Origin: Rhodohalobacter sp. SW132 | GTDB lineage: Bacteria > Bacteroidota > Rhodothermia > Balneolales > Balneolaceae | Length of the DNA: 64,000 bases | Reading direction: 5' to 3' | NCBI RefSeq assembly: GCF_003390325.1 | Contig: NZ_QUOK01000006.1 | Location: 1 to 64,000 of the forward strand | Part shown: one piece after another, positions 55,901 to 64,000 of the stretch | Layout of the letters: each line of letters begins with the position of its first letter | Position numbering within the stretch: position 1 is the stretch's first letter | Made by a program: the position numbers and the translations under genes | Notes under the pieces: model-generated | Told to the model about the DNA's origin: nothing | The model's database searches: none | What the model saw: the letters and a program-made list of their open reading frames with translations, nothing else

Positions 55901-56638
55901 CAAAATGTACAAAGCCACACCGAGTTCTCAGAATCCACGGTTGATAAAATTTTTGATATGGATTTTGCCAATGTACCCTATAAGGAAATCAACACGGTTG
56001 AACATATGGTATTTATCAATACCGGTGATGGATTTGAAGCTCATCCCCTTCCGTCAAAAGCTCAATTCTCCAACGGTTATTCCGTTATTGTTGCCGATTT
56101 TGATAACGATGGAAATGAAGATCTGTTTATCAGTCAGAACTCGTTCGAATACCCCCCTGAGATCGCGCGACAGGATGCAGGCCGCGGGCTTATTCTGATG
56201 GGTAATGGAGAGGGACAATTTATTCCCAAGCCGGGCCGGGAAAGCGGAATAAAAGTATATGGTGAACAGCGTGGTGCCGCCATTTCCGACTTTAACAGAA
56301 ACGGTAAGACCGATCTTGTGGTAACCCAAAACAGCGGTGAAACCCGGCTATTCGAAAACCGGACTCCTTCATCAGGGATTCGGGTAACCCTCATCGGTCC
56401 GGACACAAACAGGGATGCGGTTGGTTCCTCAATCCGCATCACCTACGAAAACGGGTCAAAAGGACCGCTTAGAACTTTACAGGCCGGGTCCGGGTACAGA
56501 TCCCAAAACAGCTTTACTCAGGTGATGGGAATCGGCGGAATGCCCGAATCTCTTGAGGTGAACTGGTTTGATGGAAGAAGTGAGACGATTATCATCGAGC
56601 GCGGTGTGCTTGAGTATGAAATTCGGTATGATGAGTAG
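52964..56638 (+). CDS. FG-GAP/VCBS repeat surface lipoprotein with ASPIC/UnbV domains (CRTAC1-like)
   Basis: The 1224-residue protein has a lipobox ILSAC (Cys22), then two series of FG-GAP repeats forming beta-propellers (about 85-535 and 670-1110), recognised by repeated D-x-N-x-N-G-x-x-D calcium loops such as DVTGNGYPDIYFA and DINGNGLLDLYIAN. An ASPIC/UnbV domain follows each propeller (VRLAGKSPNTAGIGAKIEL near 545-563, VTLIGPDTNRDAVGSSIRI near 1145-1163). The doubled architecture is about twice the size of its 585-residue relative at 56919. It is coupled to SusC-SusD and probably acts at the cell surface. Function unproven. Confidence 0.88.
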   Translation: MPLRHIAISILSLLMLLILSACSSDGELNWVEEEGYRWAELQTSFFGDTGFRELSSGKTGINFRLDVPDDLIQQNRHYSNGSGVAVGDVTGNGYPDIYFASLTGSNRLFENRGGYSFEDITEQAGVAHEGFNSTGVAMADVNGNGFLDILITSLSDGNVLYLNNGEGRFEINENSGLGESNGAHSMALADINGNGLLDLYIANYRLESVRDLYGPDDLSMENTAIEQDGRMTVLPEFEEFYQFIEIDGQEFRQESGAYDELYINRGDGSFEKANPDEYFILNDEGEAGLLQDWGFTPAFRDITGNGAPDLYITNDFWTPDRFWLNNGDGTFQTVPPDAIKNQSYSSMGMDFTDLNKNGLPDFVVTEMLSGDHSRRIRQYSDYMGEYHGSTHHNHNSVYLNRGDTTFAQIPYYSGLEATEWSWATLFMDVNLNGYEDLIVATGFYRDYLDMDAQQEIHQRYQQMGDRLFEEGEFMQFPVLNLGNQLFQNNGDMTFSDVSRDWGFTIDDISMGMAAADLNNNGTLDLIFNRFNNEAVIYENRTNNPRIAVRLAGKSPNTAGIGAKIELSGGPVIQQKEMVSGSIYLSDSQKQVVFAADESNPDHTITVTWRDGTQSIINNVQPNRLYEIDQEATAVETTEPENTYQPATPLFADISDRINHIHHESSYNDFQRVQPLLPKQLSRQGPGAAWFDVTGNGFDDLLITSGRGGSLSVFENSGDGDFSPIQTDPTSREAPGDQTAVIAWSENDQRNVMVGSANYEQGNPGVPSAYRFQFRDGGEAVTDSIPGVLSTTGPLAAADYSGNGYVDLFVGGSFLPGGYPRNASSRLFTNRNGELTLDEANSERLADAGLVSSALFADFTQNGYQDLLVSTEWGSIKLYENRNGQFREITNAMGLNRYTGWWNGIASGDFTNNGLTDFVAVNIGRNTPYRTNTDHPIRLYYEDLNLNNQLDIVDAYYHEEMNGYVPRRKLLDFRSVRTILQNVQSHTEFSESTVDKIFDMDFANVPYKEINTVEHMVFINTGDGFEAHPLPSKAQFSNGYSVIVADFDNDGNEDLFISQNSFEYPPEIARQDAGRGLILMGNGEGQFIPKPGRESGIKVYGEQRGAAISDFNRNGKTDLVVTQNSGETRLFENRTPSSGIRVTLIGPDTNRDAVGSSIRITYENGSKGPLRTLQAGSGYRSQNSFTQVMGIGGMPESLEVNWFDGRSETIIIERGVLEYEIRYDE

Positions 56639-56650
56639 GTTTTGATGACC

Positions 56651-56910
56651 GTCATCACGGACCCCGATCCGCGATTTTCCATCTCAGCACGCAGAACGTT
56701 CAACCGATAGGAGAATCCACAGGCCGGACTCAAATGGGAGATACCGTGTCGGGGCTCGGTATGACTTCAAATAGCACCCAGCCATCCACGGTCATCACGG
56801 ACACCGATCCGCGATCTTCCATCTCAGCACACAGAATCCATTCAGCCAGTGGCAAAATCCACCGGCCGAACTCAAATGGGAGATGCCGTGTCGGGGCACG
56901 GCATGACTTC
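56651..56910. repeat. Two-copy ~140-bp tandem duplication between the convergent ASPIC genes
   Basis: GTCATCACGGAC begins copies at 56651 and 56791. Each has a GGGAGAT-CC-GTGTCGGGG-type hairpin ending in GGTATGAC or GGCATGAC (starts 56736 and 56878), so the offset drifts from 140 to 142. The inner hairpins belong to the repeat family of 7404 and 16499. Substitutions in the stems are partly compensating, for example CCGTG with CACGG in copy 2. Confidence 0.82.
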
Positions 56911-56918
56911 AGATGAGT

Positions 56919-58676
56919 TCACATCACATTAAAATCCCGAATATCTAAAGTTGATTGTTCATCGTCTTCAGCTGCCTCTGTAATGTGAATAATCCGGTTC
57001 ACTGGCACATCTGAAAATACATCCGTTCGGCCGGATGGCCACTGAATTCGTAATTCGCTGATGCCTGTTTCTCCCAACCCGAAAAAAAGTGATTTGCTGC
57101 TTGTACTCTGATACGAGTTCCCGGCTTTCACAATCTGATTCATAATCAATCCATCCTCTCTTTCCACATAAACCCTGGTTCCAATCGCATCTCTGTTAGA
57201 TTTCCCGCCCTCCAGATTTAGCCTGATTCTGTTATTGCTGTTTTCTGTTCTATTGATGAGCAGCTGAGGTTTTGAACCATTGATATTAGAAATAACAAGG
57301 TCAGGTAGCCCATTATTTTTTACATCAATCAGTGCCATTCCACGGGAATATTCATTGTTGGAAAATTGTACAACTTCATCGCTTACATTTCTGAACCTTC
57401 CGTTTCCATCATTTCGGAAAAAAATATTTTCATTCTCTTTCTCTTTATGAATGGCTTCAAGTAAAGCTCCATTTGCGATTACCAGGTCCTGATGGCCGTC
57501 AAAGTCGAGATCCGCAAAAAGCACCCCCCATCCGGATCCCCAGCCACTTGGTATTAGTCCGGTTGATGTGGTTACATGGTCGAAACGGTAGTAACCATAA
57601 TTTCGAAACAGCGAAACCATATCGCCTTCCAGATTTGTTGTTACAAGGTCTAAAAGACCGTTATTATTGAAATCGGCAGTGTCAATTCCCATGCTGCTTT
57701 TGAATTCAGCGAGATTTGCAGCAATAGATATATCCCTGAATGTGCCGTCCTGATTATTTACGTATAACCGGCTTGGAGTAGTATCGTTGGCAATATATAC
57801 ATCCGCCCAGCCATTATTATTTACATCTGTCCACACCGCCGACAATCCCTTGCCATCATTTCCTTGGCCAAAGGTATCAAAATTAGTTACACCACTTTCT
57901 TCAGATACATTTGAAAAAGTTCCATCACCGTTATTTCTGAACAAAAGCACAGACTGTGCCTTATAGTTAAATGGCAGAATGGCCCGAAGGCCATAACCAA
58001 GTTCATCATTAATATCCCAGCTTACATTGTTTACGATCAGTAAATCCAGGTATCCGTTTTTGTTATAATCAGTTGCAGAAGGTGCTGCCGCCATACAGGG
58101 CAATTCACCGCACAGGCCTTCGAGACTGAGGCCTGCTTCTTCAGTAACATCCACAAAATAGCCCCCCCTGTTTTCAAATAGTTGCCCGCCATCAAATGCT
58201 GCAACATATAGATCCTGGAGGCCATTATTATTAAAATCGAAAAAGAGGGCGCCCATCGGATATCCATGGATGTTATCAAGCCCCACCTCCTCTGTTATAT
58301 TTTCGAAGGTTCCATTTCCCATGTTACGGTAGAGCGCCGAACTGTATTCACGAGATTCATGTGGAATAAAGGAGGACATGGTAGCAAAAAAGATGTCTTC
58401 ATAACCATCACCGTTGATATCTCCTACAGCTACACCACCCCCCATAATCTCAAGGTATGATGGATTATTATTATTAACAGGAGGATTTAAATGAGCATCA
58501 AGGCCGCTTGATGACGTGGCATCTTCAAATGAAAAAACCGGGTCAGCCTCTGTGGATGTAATACCCATTCCTCCACGTAAGAGGAAGTATCCGGCTATCA
58601 ATAAAATCGCAATGACTAATAAAAAAATACTTTTTACAACGGTTTTTTTCTTATTCACTACCTTATTCTTATTCAA
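56919..58676 (-). CDS. FG-GAP/VCBS repeat protein with ASPIC/UnbV domain (CRTAC1-like)
   Basis: The 585-residue protein has one N-terminal membrane helix (about 13-33) without a lipobox, a single series of FG-GAP repeats (about 50-470; GDINGDGYEDIFFATMS, FNNNGLQDLYVA, DFNNNGLLDLVTTN) and a C-terminal ASPIC/UnbV domain (RLNLEGGKSNRDAIGTRVYVE to about 565). It looks like a half-length relative of the 1224-residue protein and lies in mirror position after SusD. The calcium-loop propeller suggests surface carbohydrate or protein contact. Confidence 0.88.
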   Translation of the reverse strand: MNKNKVVNKKKTVVKSIFLLVIAILLIAGYFLLRGGMGITSTEADPVFSFEDATSSSGLDAHLNPPVNNNNPSYLEIMGGGVAVGDINGDGYEDIFFATMSSFIPHESREYSSALYRNMGNGTFENITEEVGLDNIHGYPMGALFFDFNNNGLQDLYVAAFDGGQLFENRGGYFVDVTEEAGLSLEGLCGELPCMAAAPSATDYNKNGYLDLLIVNNVSWDINDELGYGLRAILPFNYKAQSVLLFRNNGDGTFSNVSEESGVTNFDTFGQGNDGKGLSAVWTDVNNNGWADVYIANDTTPSRLYVNNQDGTFRDISIAANLAEFKSSMGIDTADFNNNGLLDLVTTNLEGDMVSLFRNYGYYRFDHVTTSTGLIPSGWGSGWGVLFADLDFDGHQDLVIANGALLEAIHKEKENENIFFRNDGNGRFRNVSDEVVQFSNNEYSRGMALIDVKNNGLPDLVISNINGSKPQLLINRTENSNNRIRLNLEGGKSNRDAIGTRVYVEREDGLIMNQIVKAGNSYQSTSSKSLFFGLGETGISELRIQWPSGRTDVFSDVPVNRIIHITEAAEDDEQSTLDIRDFNVM

Positions 58677-58850
58677 TTCAATTCACCATCTGACTGGCAT
58701 CCTGCAATTAGAAAGAAACACAATAAGAGAGTTAATAGAATTCGTACGTCTGTTATTAACACCGTTTACAATGGGTTTTTCAGTGAATATTATACCAATT
58801 CAACTATTCTGTCTTCCATTCTACTTTTTCGTATTTCTGACTGAAACAAA

Positions 58851-58884
58851 TAATCTGCTACCTTTTTGCAAAGATAGCAGATTA
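58851..58884 (-). terminator. Hairpin between SusD and ASPIC genes, second cluster
   Basis: TAATCTGCTA (58851-58860) and TAGCAGATTA (58875-58884) form a perfect 10-base stem. On the minus strand the tail reads TTTGTTTCAG, moderately T-rich, soon after the SusD stop. Its loop contains TATCTTTG on the minus strand (58869-58876), an exact match to TAnnTTTG, so it could instead mark a promoter of the ASPIC gene. Confidence 0.5.
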
Positions 58885-58935
58885 ATTGGTTTGCTTTTCC
58901 TGGTTTTAAAGTATTTCTGGCTCAGCCGGGATCAA

Positions 58936-60690
58936 TTAATACCCGGGATTTTGAACCAAAAGGCTGTTCCTGTTCATCTCATCAAAGGGTATGGGTGAAA
59001 AGTAATGGCTGTTATTCCATGACCGGGCAGATGGAATATCCATTAACTCATACGTAAAATTACTGTATGTGCTTCTGTCTCTTCGATCTGTTGCTTCTGC
59101 AGTAATCCTGATTCCCTGAGCATCCTGATTCATCACGTCAGGAGCAATCATCCAGCGCCTGACATCAAAATATCGGTGCTCCTCACCAAATAGTTCAACC
59201 CGGCGTTCGTTTTGATAGCGCCGAACCAACTCATTGCCGCTATCAGCTACATCCGGCATACCTGCTCTTTCGCGAATCATATTCAGATAGGTTCGTGCTT
59301 CTTCTTCATTATCTAATCCAATATTTGCTTCCACATAGTTCAGTATAACTTCAGCATACCTGAAAAAAGGATAAGGGGTTTCCTGCCTTTGCTGTGGTGG
59401 CATCGTTGGGTCGATAAACTTCCTCAGGTAGTATCTCGAGTAGCCTCCATTCCAATCCTCAATTGGGCCGTTTCGGGTATCAACACCGGGAAAAGTCCCA
59501 TTTGGTGTTACTACTTCCTGGAATGTTTGAATATGTCCGGTGGCATCATAAGGTTCCCTGAAAGAGGGAGGATCTACCCATGGAGCACCATCATACAGAA
59601 CGGATGCATAAAACCGCGGGTCGCGATTCTCATAAGGCGCACTTGCATGTGCCGGATTGTTCCAATCGAATTCGGTTCCATCCGCCACCTCGAAGGCGTC
59701 AACAAAAGCCTGAACCGGGGTATTCCCTGCCCACCCCCGGTAACCGTTTGGCCCGTTAAACTGATGAGGGAGCCATCGGTCGTTCCAGTCTCGTGATCCT
59801 ACAAAGTAACGCGCAAAGATGTTTTCCTCGTGATCTTCATTCACGATGAAAATTTGCTCATAATTTAAAGCAGGATCGGCATGCCGGTTGAATAGTTCAT
59901 ATTCACCCATATCGATCACATCTTTTGCAGCATCGGCAGCAGCCTGATGCCTTGCCTGCTGGCTTCCGGATGTGTACCCTGTTAAATTACTTTCAGGACT
60001 TACGAATAGATCACTTGCTGCAAAGGTAAGAATCCTTGATTTCAGCGCCAATGCGGCACCTTGGGAAGTTCTTCCTAAATCTCTTGGTACTACCGGGAGA
60101 AGTTCAGCAGCTCTTTCAGCTTCCTGCACCACAAAGTTTACGCTTTCTTCAAACGTATTTCGGGCTATTTCGTAATCATCGCCGAGTCCGTAAACCTGCG
60201 TAATAATAGGTACGCCTCCGTAAGCCCGTACCAGGTTATGATAGAAGTACGCACGTAAAAAATGTGCTTCACCTTTAATGTTGTTTCGCACTTCTTCCGA
60301 AACCTGTGCCTCTTCTATATTATCCAGCATAATGTTGGTCTGCCGGATTGCAGAATAGAGATGCCCCCATCGGAAATGCTGAAGGTCACCACGGTTAAAA
60401 GCACCAATATTGCTTGCGCTGGCATTTCCCTGCAGAATATCGGGGACGCCGTAACCGTGAATAAAATGTGAATTATCGGTCAATGACTCAAGCATCACTT
60501 CATCAAGTCCATGATGCATTCTTCGGTAAATGTCAGCCAGATAGAGATCTATCAGTGCAACATCATTCCATACGGTATCATCTGTAAGCTGACTTGTAGG
60601 GCTTACGTTTAACAGTTCCGTATCGCAGGCTGAGAAAGCAAATATCCCAGCCAGGATGATCAGTACTAATTTGTTGATTATAGCTTTCAT
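58936..60690 (-). CDS. SusD/RagB-type surface lipoprotein, second cluster
   Basis: The 584-residue protein has a lipoprotein signal (FAFSAC, Cys22), NVSPTSQLTDDTVWNDV, LRAYFYHNLVRAYGGVPIITQV, RYAEVILNYVEANIGLDN, NMIRERAGMPD, RRVELFGEEHRYFDVRRWM and the end SPIPFDEMNRNSLLVQNPGY. It pairs with the SusC gene 46 bases upstream. It differs from the first SusD in length and middle part but has the same closing blocks. Confidence 0.94.
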   Translation of the reverse strand: MKAIINKLVLIILAGIFAFSACDTELLNVSPTSQLTDDTVWNDVALIDLYLADIYRRMHHGLDEVMLESLTDNSHFIHGYGVPDILQGNASASNIGAFNRGDLQHFRWGHLYSAIRQTNIMLDNIEEAQVSEEVRNNIKGEAHFLRAYFYHNLVRAYGGVPIITQVYGLGDDYEIARNTFEESVNFVVQEAERAAELLPVVPRDLGRTSQGAALALKSRILTFAASDLFVSPESNLTGYTSGSQQARHQAAADAAKDVIDMGEYELFNRHADPALNYEQIFIVNEDHEENIFARYFVGSRDWNDRWLPHQFNGPNGYRGWAGNTPVQAFVDAFEVADGTEFDWNNPAHASAPYENRDPRFYASVLYDGAPWVDPPSFREPYDATGHIQTFQEVVTPNGTFPGVDTRNGPIEDWNGGYSRYYLRKFIDPTMPPQQRQETPYPFFRYAEVILNYVEANIGLDNEEEARTYLNMIRERAGMPDVADSGNELVRRYQNERRVELFGEEHRYFDVRRWMIAPDVMNQDAQGIRITAEATDRRDRSTYSNFTYELMDIPSARSWNNSHYFSPIPFDEMNRNSLLVQNPGY

Positions 60691-60736
60691 ATATACATAT
60701 GATTAAAATTTTTGGAATTTTGCATGAACTTTTTCA

Positions 60737-63700
60737 TTAGAATGCCATGGATAATCCGAAATTGAAGATTCGTTTTTGCGGATAGAAAGACCCGGCCGCA
60801 TTCCTGGCTTCGGGATCCATCCAGAAGTCGCTGAACGTAAGGAGATTAAACCCATTCGCATATATCCTCATTCTGCTTATTCCAATAGGGTCCATTAAAC
60901 TGGCGGGTAGATTATAACCTACCTCCATATTTTTTAGCCTGATGTAATCCGTGTTAAAGTAGAAGTGAGTGTTTGCATTCGACATCCAATACTCTTCAGT
61001 TCTCTGGTAAGCTCTTGGCTGAGAAGCATTCGTATTATCTGGAGTCCATCGGTCTCTGGCAAAATCATTAAAGTAGTTTCCAAAATCTCCCGATTCTGTG
61101 GAAATATACTGAGATGCACCTGCGGCTCCCTGGAAGAAGACCAGGAAATCAAAGTTTCTGTATTGTCCGGAGATATTTAAGCCACCATTCCATTTAGGAA
61201 GCCCGGTTCTGTCAACTCTTACCCTGTCATCCGCATCAATAACGCCGTCTCCGTTAACATCCTCAAAGATCAAATCTCCAGGACGTGCTCCTGACCAGCT
61301 TGGCATACTGTCTACATGTTCCTGATCACGGAACACACCGATTGCCCGGTAATAGAGACCGGTATTCATGGGTCTGCCTGTAGAGCGCTGCCATTCCGGT
61401 GCTCCGGGCGGTTCATCCCAGTTTACAATTTTGTTGGTTGCATAACCACCATTCAATGTAATGCCCAACATGAAATTGTTACTGATTTGTGAGCGCCATG
61501 ATACACTACCGTCAAAACCCCACGCATCCACTTCACCAATGTTTTCCCGCGGCAGGCTGATACCGGCTGATTGCGGCACAGAAGCATTTCTCCACCAAAG
61601 AATATCACTACGGTTTTCAGTGAAATAATCAATTTCAAATGCAAGCTGATCATTAAACATGGAAGCTTCAATACCAACATCAAATTGTGTAGCTACTTCC
61701 CAACTTACATTCCTATTGGGTGTTTCCCCCGGAAAGATGCTCTGGCCGGGAGTATTATTAAAAATATACCCACCACCATTACGGAAGGTGTTCATAAACT
61801 GGAAAGGTTCAATACGGTCATTTCCTGTTTGGCCATAAGAAGCTCGCAGTTTCAGTTCATTAAAAAACCCGGTTGCATTTCTGAACCAATCTTCCTGTGT
61901 TAACCGCCATGCTGCAGAAACAGAGGGGAAGAATGCAAATCGGTTATCTTCGGGAAAGATATAGGACCCATCATATCGAGCAATCAACTCCACCATATAT
62001 TTGCTTTGGAAGTTGTAATTCACACGGCTAAAAAAGTTCAGTCTGGTTGCATGATCAGGTCTGTCACCCAATGATGAACTTCCCCCGCCAATACTCTGTT
62101 GATCTTCACCACCGAAAGAAAGCTCGTCTATTTCTGTGGAAACAAAGTATCTTCTATACGCATTAAATCCTGAATTTGTAATTCGCTGACTTTCAGTCCC
62201 AAGTAACAGGCCTAAGGTATGATTTTCAAAATCCACACGGTAATTACCCACCAGGTTAAGAAGTATATTTCTTCCCTGGTCTGACCACTGCTGCAGGTTT
62301 GCATCATTGTTCGGTACAAGACTTTCATTAAACGTAGGTTCTCCGCTATCATCGAAACCTGTAAAGTCATACAAAGTCCAGGGCGATTGCCATCGTTTCC
62401 TTTCTCTGAAATCCTGGTCAAACACGGCAGTACCTGTAAATGAGAGCCCTTCTACTTGCGGTACATCTATACTGAGCCTCGCGTTACTTTGGAAATAGTA
62501 CCTTTCATCTTTATCGTATCCGGTAGCATCTGTACCGGTTACCACCGGGTTCACACCGTTTTCAATATCCGGTGCAGGTAGGCCATTAGGCCAAAAACCA
62601 TGCTCATTCGGTTTACCCCGCATCAACATCCTGAATGTTTGCCCCGCACTTGCTGTGGGGAAATTCCGGTCCTCATAACGTCCTAAAACATCAAGAGATA
62701 ATGTTATGTTATCAGAAAGCCGCCCATCAAGATTACTTCTAAAACCGTATTCATTATAACGTGTTGAACTGTTTCGGTAGAATCCATCTTCAGTTAAACC
62801 GCTGAACGATATGAAATATCTCATGGATTCACTTCCGCCTGCAACAGACATATCCAGTCGGGATTGCTGTGAAACAGGTTTAAGTGCTTCATTAAACCAA
62901 TCCGTATCAGGGCACTCCCAGGCATCTTGTTGCAACCGGTGGCAATCAATTTCAGCCTGCGTGAAACGGTCCCCCTGGCCTCTGTAGTTGTCAACTTCGT
63001 TAAGCATTTGCATGTAAGTAGCCGCATCTGCCATATCGGGAATCCGGGTAGGCTGATTAAAGCCCTGATTTACATCAATCGTAAACTGTGGTGCTCCTTC
63101 ACGTCCGCGCTTTGTGGTAATCAGGATTACTCCATTTGCAGCTCTGGAGCCGTAAATAGCTGCAGAAGCATCTTTCAGAATTGTAACGCTTTCAATATCC
63201 CGGGGATTGATTCGGTCCAATCCGCCTGCGCGATCGGGAACCCCGTCTATTACAATCAAGGGCTGGTTGTTATTGAGCGTACTTTCTCCACGAATCCGAA
63301 TGAGGGCCCCATCATAACCGGGTTCCCCACTTTGGTTAACCGTTACAATCCCTGGCAGATTACCGCTAAGAGTATTTGCAAGATTAGTTACAGGAATCTG
63401 CTCAAGCCGCGGCCCTTGAATGCTACTCACTGAACCTGACAGAGTTTCCCGTGCCTGAACACCGTAGCCTACAACAATCAGCTCATCACCAGAAAAAACA
63501 GACATTTGGAGTTGAACATCTATTTCAGTTCTTCCATCTATGGGTTCTACGAGTCTTTGAAAACCCACGAAAGTAAATACAAGATTCACATCCAAAGAAG
63601 GTACAGTAAGTTCATATGAGCCATCAGGACCGGTGTTTGTGCCTATGCTTGTACCTTCAACTACCACGTTTACACCCGGCATGCTTTCGCCTGTTGCGGC

Positions 63701-64000
63701 ATCTCTTACCACGCCACTGATAGTTTCCTGTTCCTCAATTACAGGTGCAGCATCTTTTTCTGTTATGACAATAGTCTGTTCATCGAGTTGAGTATAATCA
63801 AGGTTAAGTGCCGTAAAAAAACCGCTCAGCTCATCCCCTGTAATCTCATTAATGGATAATCCACTGAGATCTACATACTTATCCTCTATCACCCGATCGT
63901 GATATAGAAATGTGACTTTAAACTTCTTTTCAAGATCATTCAAAAGATGTTTGATGGGAATCTGACTCACTTCAGAATCGGTTTGATTATCCATAAATGA
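60737..64000 (-). CDS. SusC/RagA-type TonB-dependent transporter with STN domain, N-terminus outside window
   Basis: At least 1085 residues. The first visible ~80 residues form an STN domain (IPIKHLLNDLEKKFKVTFLYH, LDYTQLDEQTIVITEKD in pieces), followed by CarboxypepD_reg-like (GVVRDAATGESMPGVNVVVEG), the SusC plug and a barrel ending in GLSMAF. An ATG occurs at 63994, but no signal peptide follows it, and the frame stays open to the window edge, so the true start lies beyond 64000. STN-bearing SusC proteins often signal to an anti-sigma factor encoded nearby; none is seen because the window ends. Confidence 0.93.
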   Translation of the reverse strand, partial: SFMDNQTDSEVSQIPIKHLLNDLEKKFKVTFLYHDRVIEDKYVDLSGLSINEITGDELSGFFTALNLDYTQLDEQTIVITEKDAAPVIEEQETISGVVRDAATGESMPGVNVVVEGTSIGTNTGPDGSYELTVPSLDVNLVFTFVGFQRLVEPIDGRTEIDVQLQMSVFSGDELIVVGYGVQARETLSGSVSSIQGPRLEQIPVTNLANTLSGNLPGIVTVNQSGEPGYDGALIRIRGESTLNNNQPLIVIDGVPDRAGGLDRINPRDIESVTILKDASAAIYGSRAANGVILITTKRGREGAPQFTIDVNQGFNQPTRIPDMADAATYMQMLNEVDNYRGQGDRFTQAEIDCHRLQQDAWECPDTDWFNEALKPVSQQSRLDMSVAGGSESMRYFISFSGLTEDGFYRNSSTRYNEYGFRSNLDGRLSDNITLSLDVLGRYEDRNFPTASAGQTFRMLMRGKPNEHGFWPNGLPAPDIENGVNPVVTGTDATGYDKDERYYFQSNARLSIDVPQVEGLSFTGTAVFDQDFRERKRWQSPWTLYDFTGFDDSGEPTFNESLVPNNDANLQQWSDQGRNILLNLVGNYRVDFENHTLGLLLGTESQRITNSGFNAYRRYFVSTEIDELSFGGEDQQSIGGGSSSLGDRPDHATRLNFFSRVNYNFQSKYMVELIARYDGSYIFPEDNRFAFFPSVSAAWRLTQEDWFRNATGFFNELKLRASYGQTGNDRIEPFQFMNTFRNGGGYIFNNTPGQSIFPGETPNRNVSWEVATQFDVGIEASMFNDQLAFEIDYFTENRSDILWWRNASVPQSAGISLPRENIGEVDAWGFDGSVSWRSQISNNFMLGITLNGGYATNKIVNWDEPPGAPEWQRSTGRPMNTGLYYRAIGVFRDQEHVDSMPSWSGARPGDLIFEDVNGDGVIDADDRVRVDRTGLPKWNGGLNISGQYRNFDFLVFFQGAAGASQYISTESGDFGNYFNDFARDRWTPDNTNASQPRAYQRTEEYWMSNANTHFYFNTDYIRLKNMEVGYNLPASLMDPIGISRMRIYANGFNLLTFSDFWMDPEARNAAGSFYPQKRIFNFGLSMAF

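Noticed and set aside
58516-58998. 160-codon plus-strand frame over the SusD/ASPIC gap
   Set aside because: Both ends are antisense to clear genes; the middle is AT-rich intergenic DNA that reads as hydrophobic by chance.

Overview
The window looks like chromosome of a member of the Balneolota/Rhodothermota or a nearby Bacteroidota-type lineage. The support is protein content: two SusC/SusD pairs, proteins ending in the type IX secretion sorting domain, ASPIC/FG-GAP proteins, a DUF5683 protein, a YtxJ bacilliredoxin, a CrtC-type carotenoid hydratase beside a CrtQ/CruG-like glycosyltransferase, and many genes without clear Shine-Dalgarno sequences. The genus is my inference. No rRNA, tRNA, CRISPR array or transposase gene was seen.

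Layout, left half. Positions 142-1119 are a 124-bp tandem array of hairpins. Next comes a divergent carotenoid pair (1159-3500). A housekeeping run follows: xerC-type recombinase, hpf, hprK and an M23 peptidase (3613-6956). A gene-poor stretch (7037-7990) leads to an orphan OmpR-type regulator, an esterase, truA and a DUF5683 protein. The cytochrome c maturation genes ccmC-ccmD-ccmE-ccmF lie at 10986-14813; their CcmE carries the Cys (CxxxY) heme site. glmM, mtnA, a PH-domain protein, ytxJ, a YciO-type protein and a UPF0173 hydrolase follow. A full glycerol regulon (glpR divergent from glpD-glpK-glpF plus a porin) occupies 20940-27275.

Layout, right half. An M29 aminopeptidase, a DUF1761 protein, an unrecognised protein and a TonB-dependent receptor lead into a minus-strand galactan/galactose operon (33408-42692): secreted GH53 endo-galactanase, secreted beta-helix protein, SSS sugar symporter, galK, galT and a DUF1080 lipoprotein. 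This operon is bracketed by two direct copies of a ~250-bp hairpin-rich repeat. A LacI regulator, a Tat-exported Gfo/Idh/MocA oxidoreductase and an SUMF1-like protein follow. The window ends with two mirror-image clusters, SusC-SusD-ASPIC (47686-56638, plus strand) and ASPIC-SusD-SusC (56919-64000, minus strand, running off the edge).

How the genes work together. GH53 would cut beta-1,4-galactan outside the cell, the SSS symporter would import galactose, and GalK/GalT would send it to glucose-1-phosphate. The LacI regulator and LacI-type palindromes upstream of GH53 and of SusC suggest shared control. GlpF and the porin would admit glycerol, and GlpK and GlpD convert it to dihydroxyacetone phosphate under GlpR. 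Two families of dispersed palindromic repeats recur in the intergenic spaces and are the main non-coding feature.
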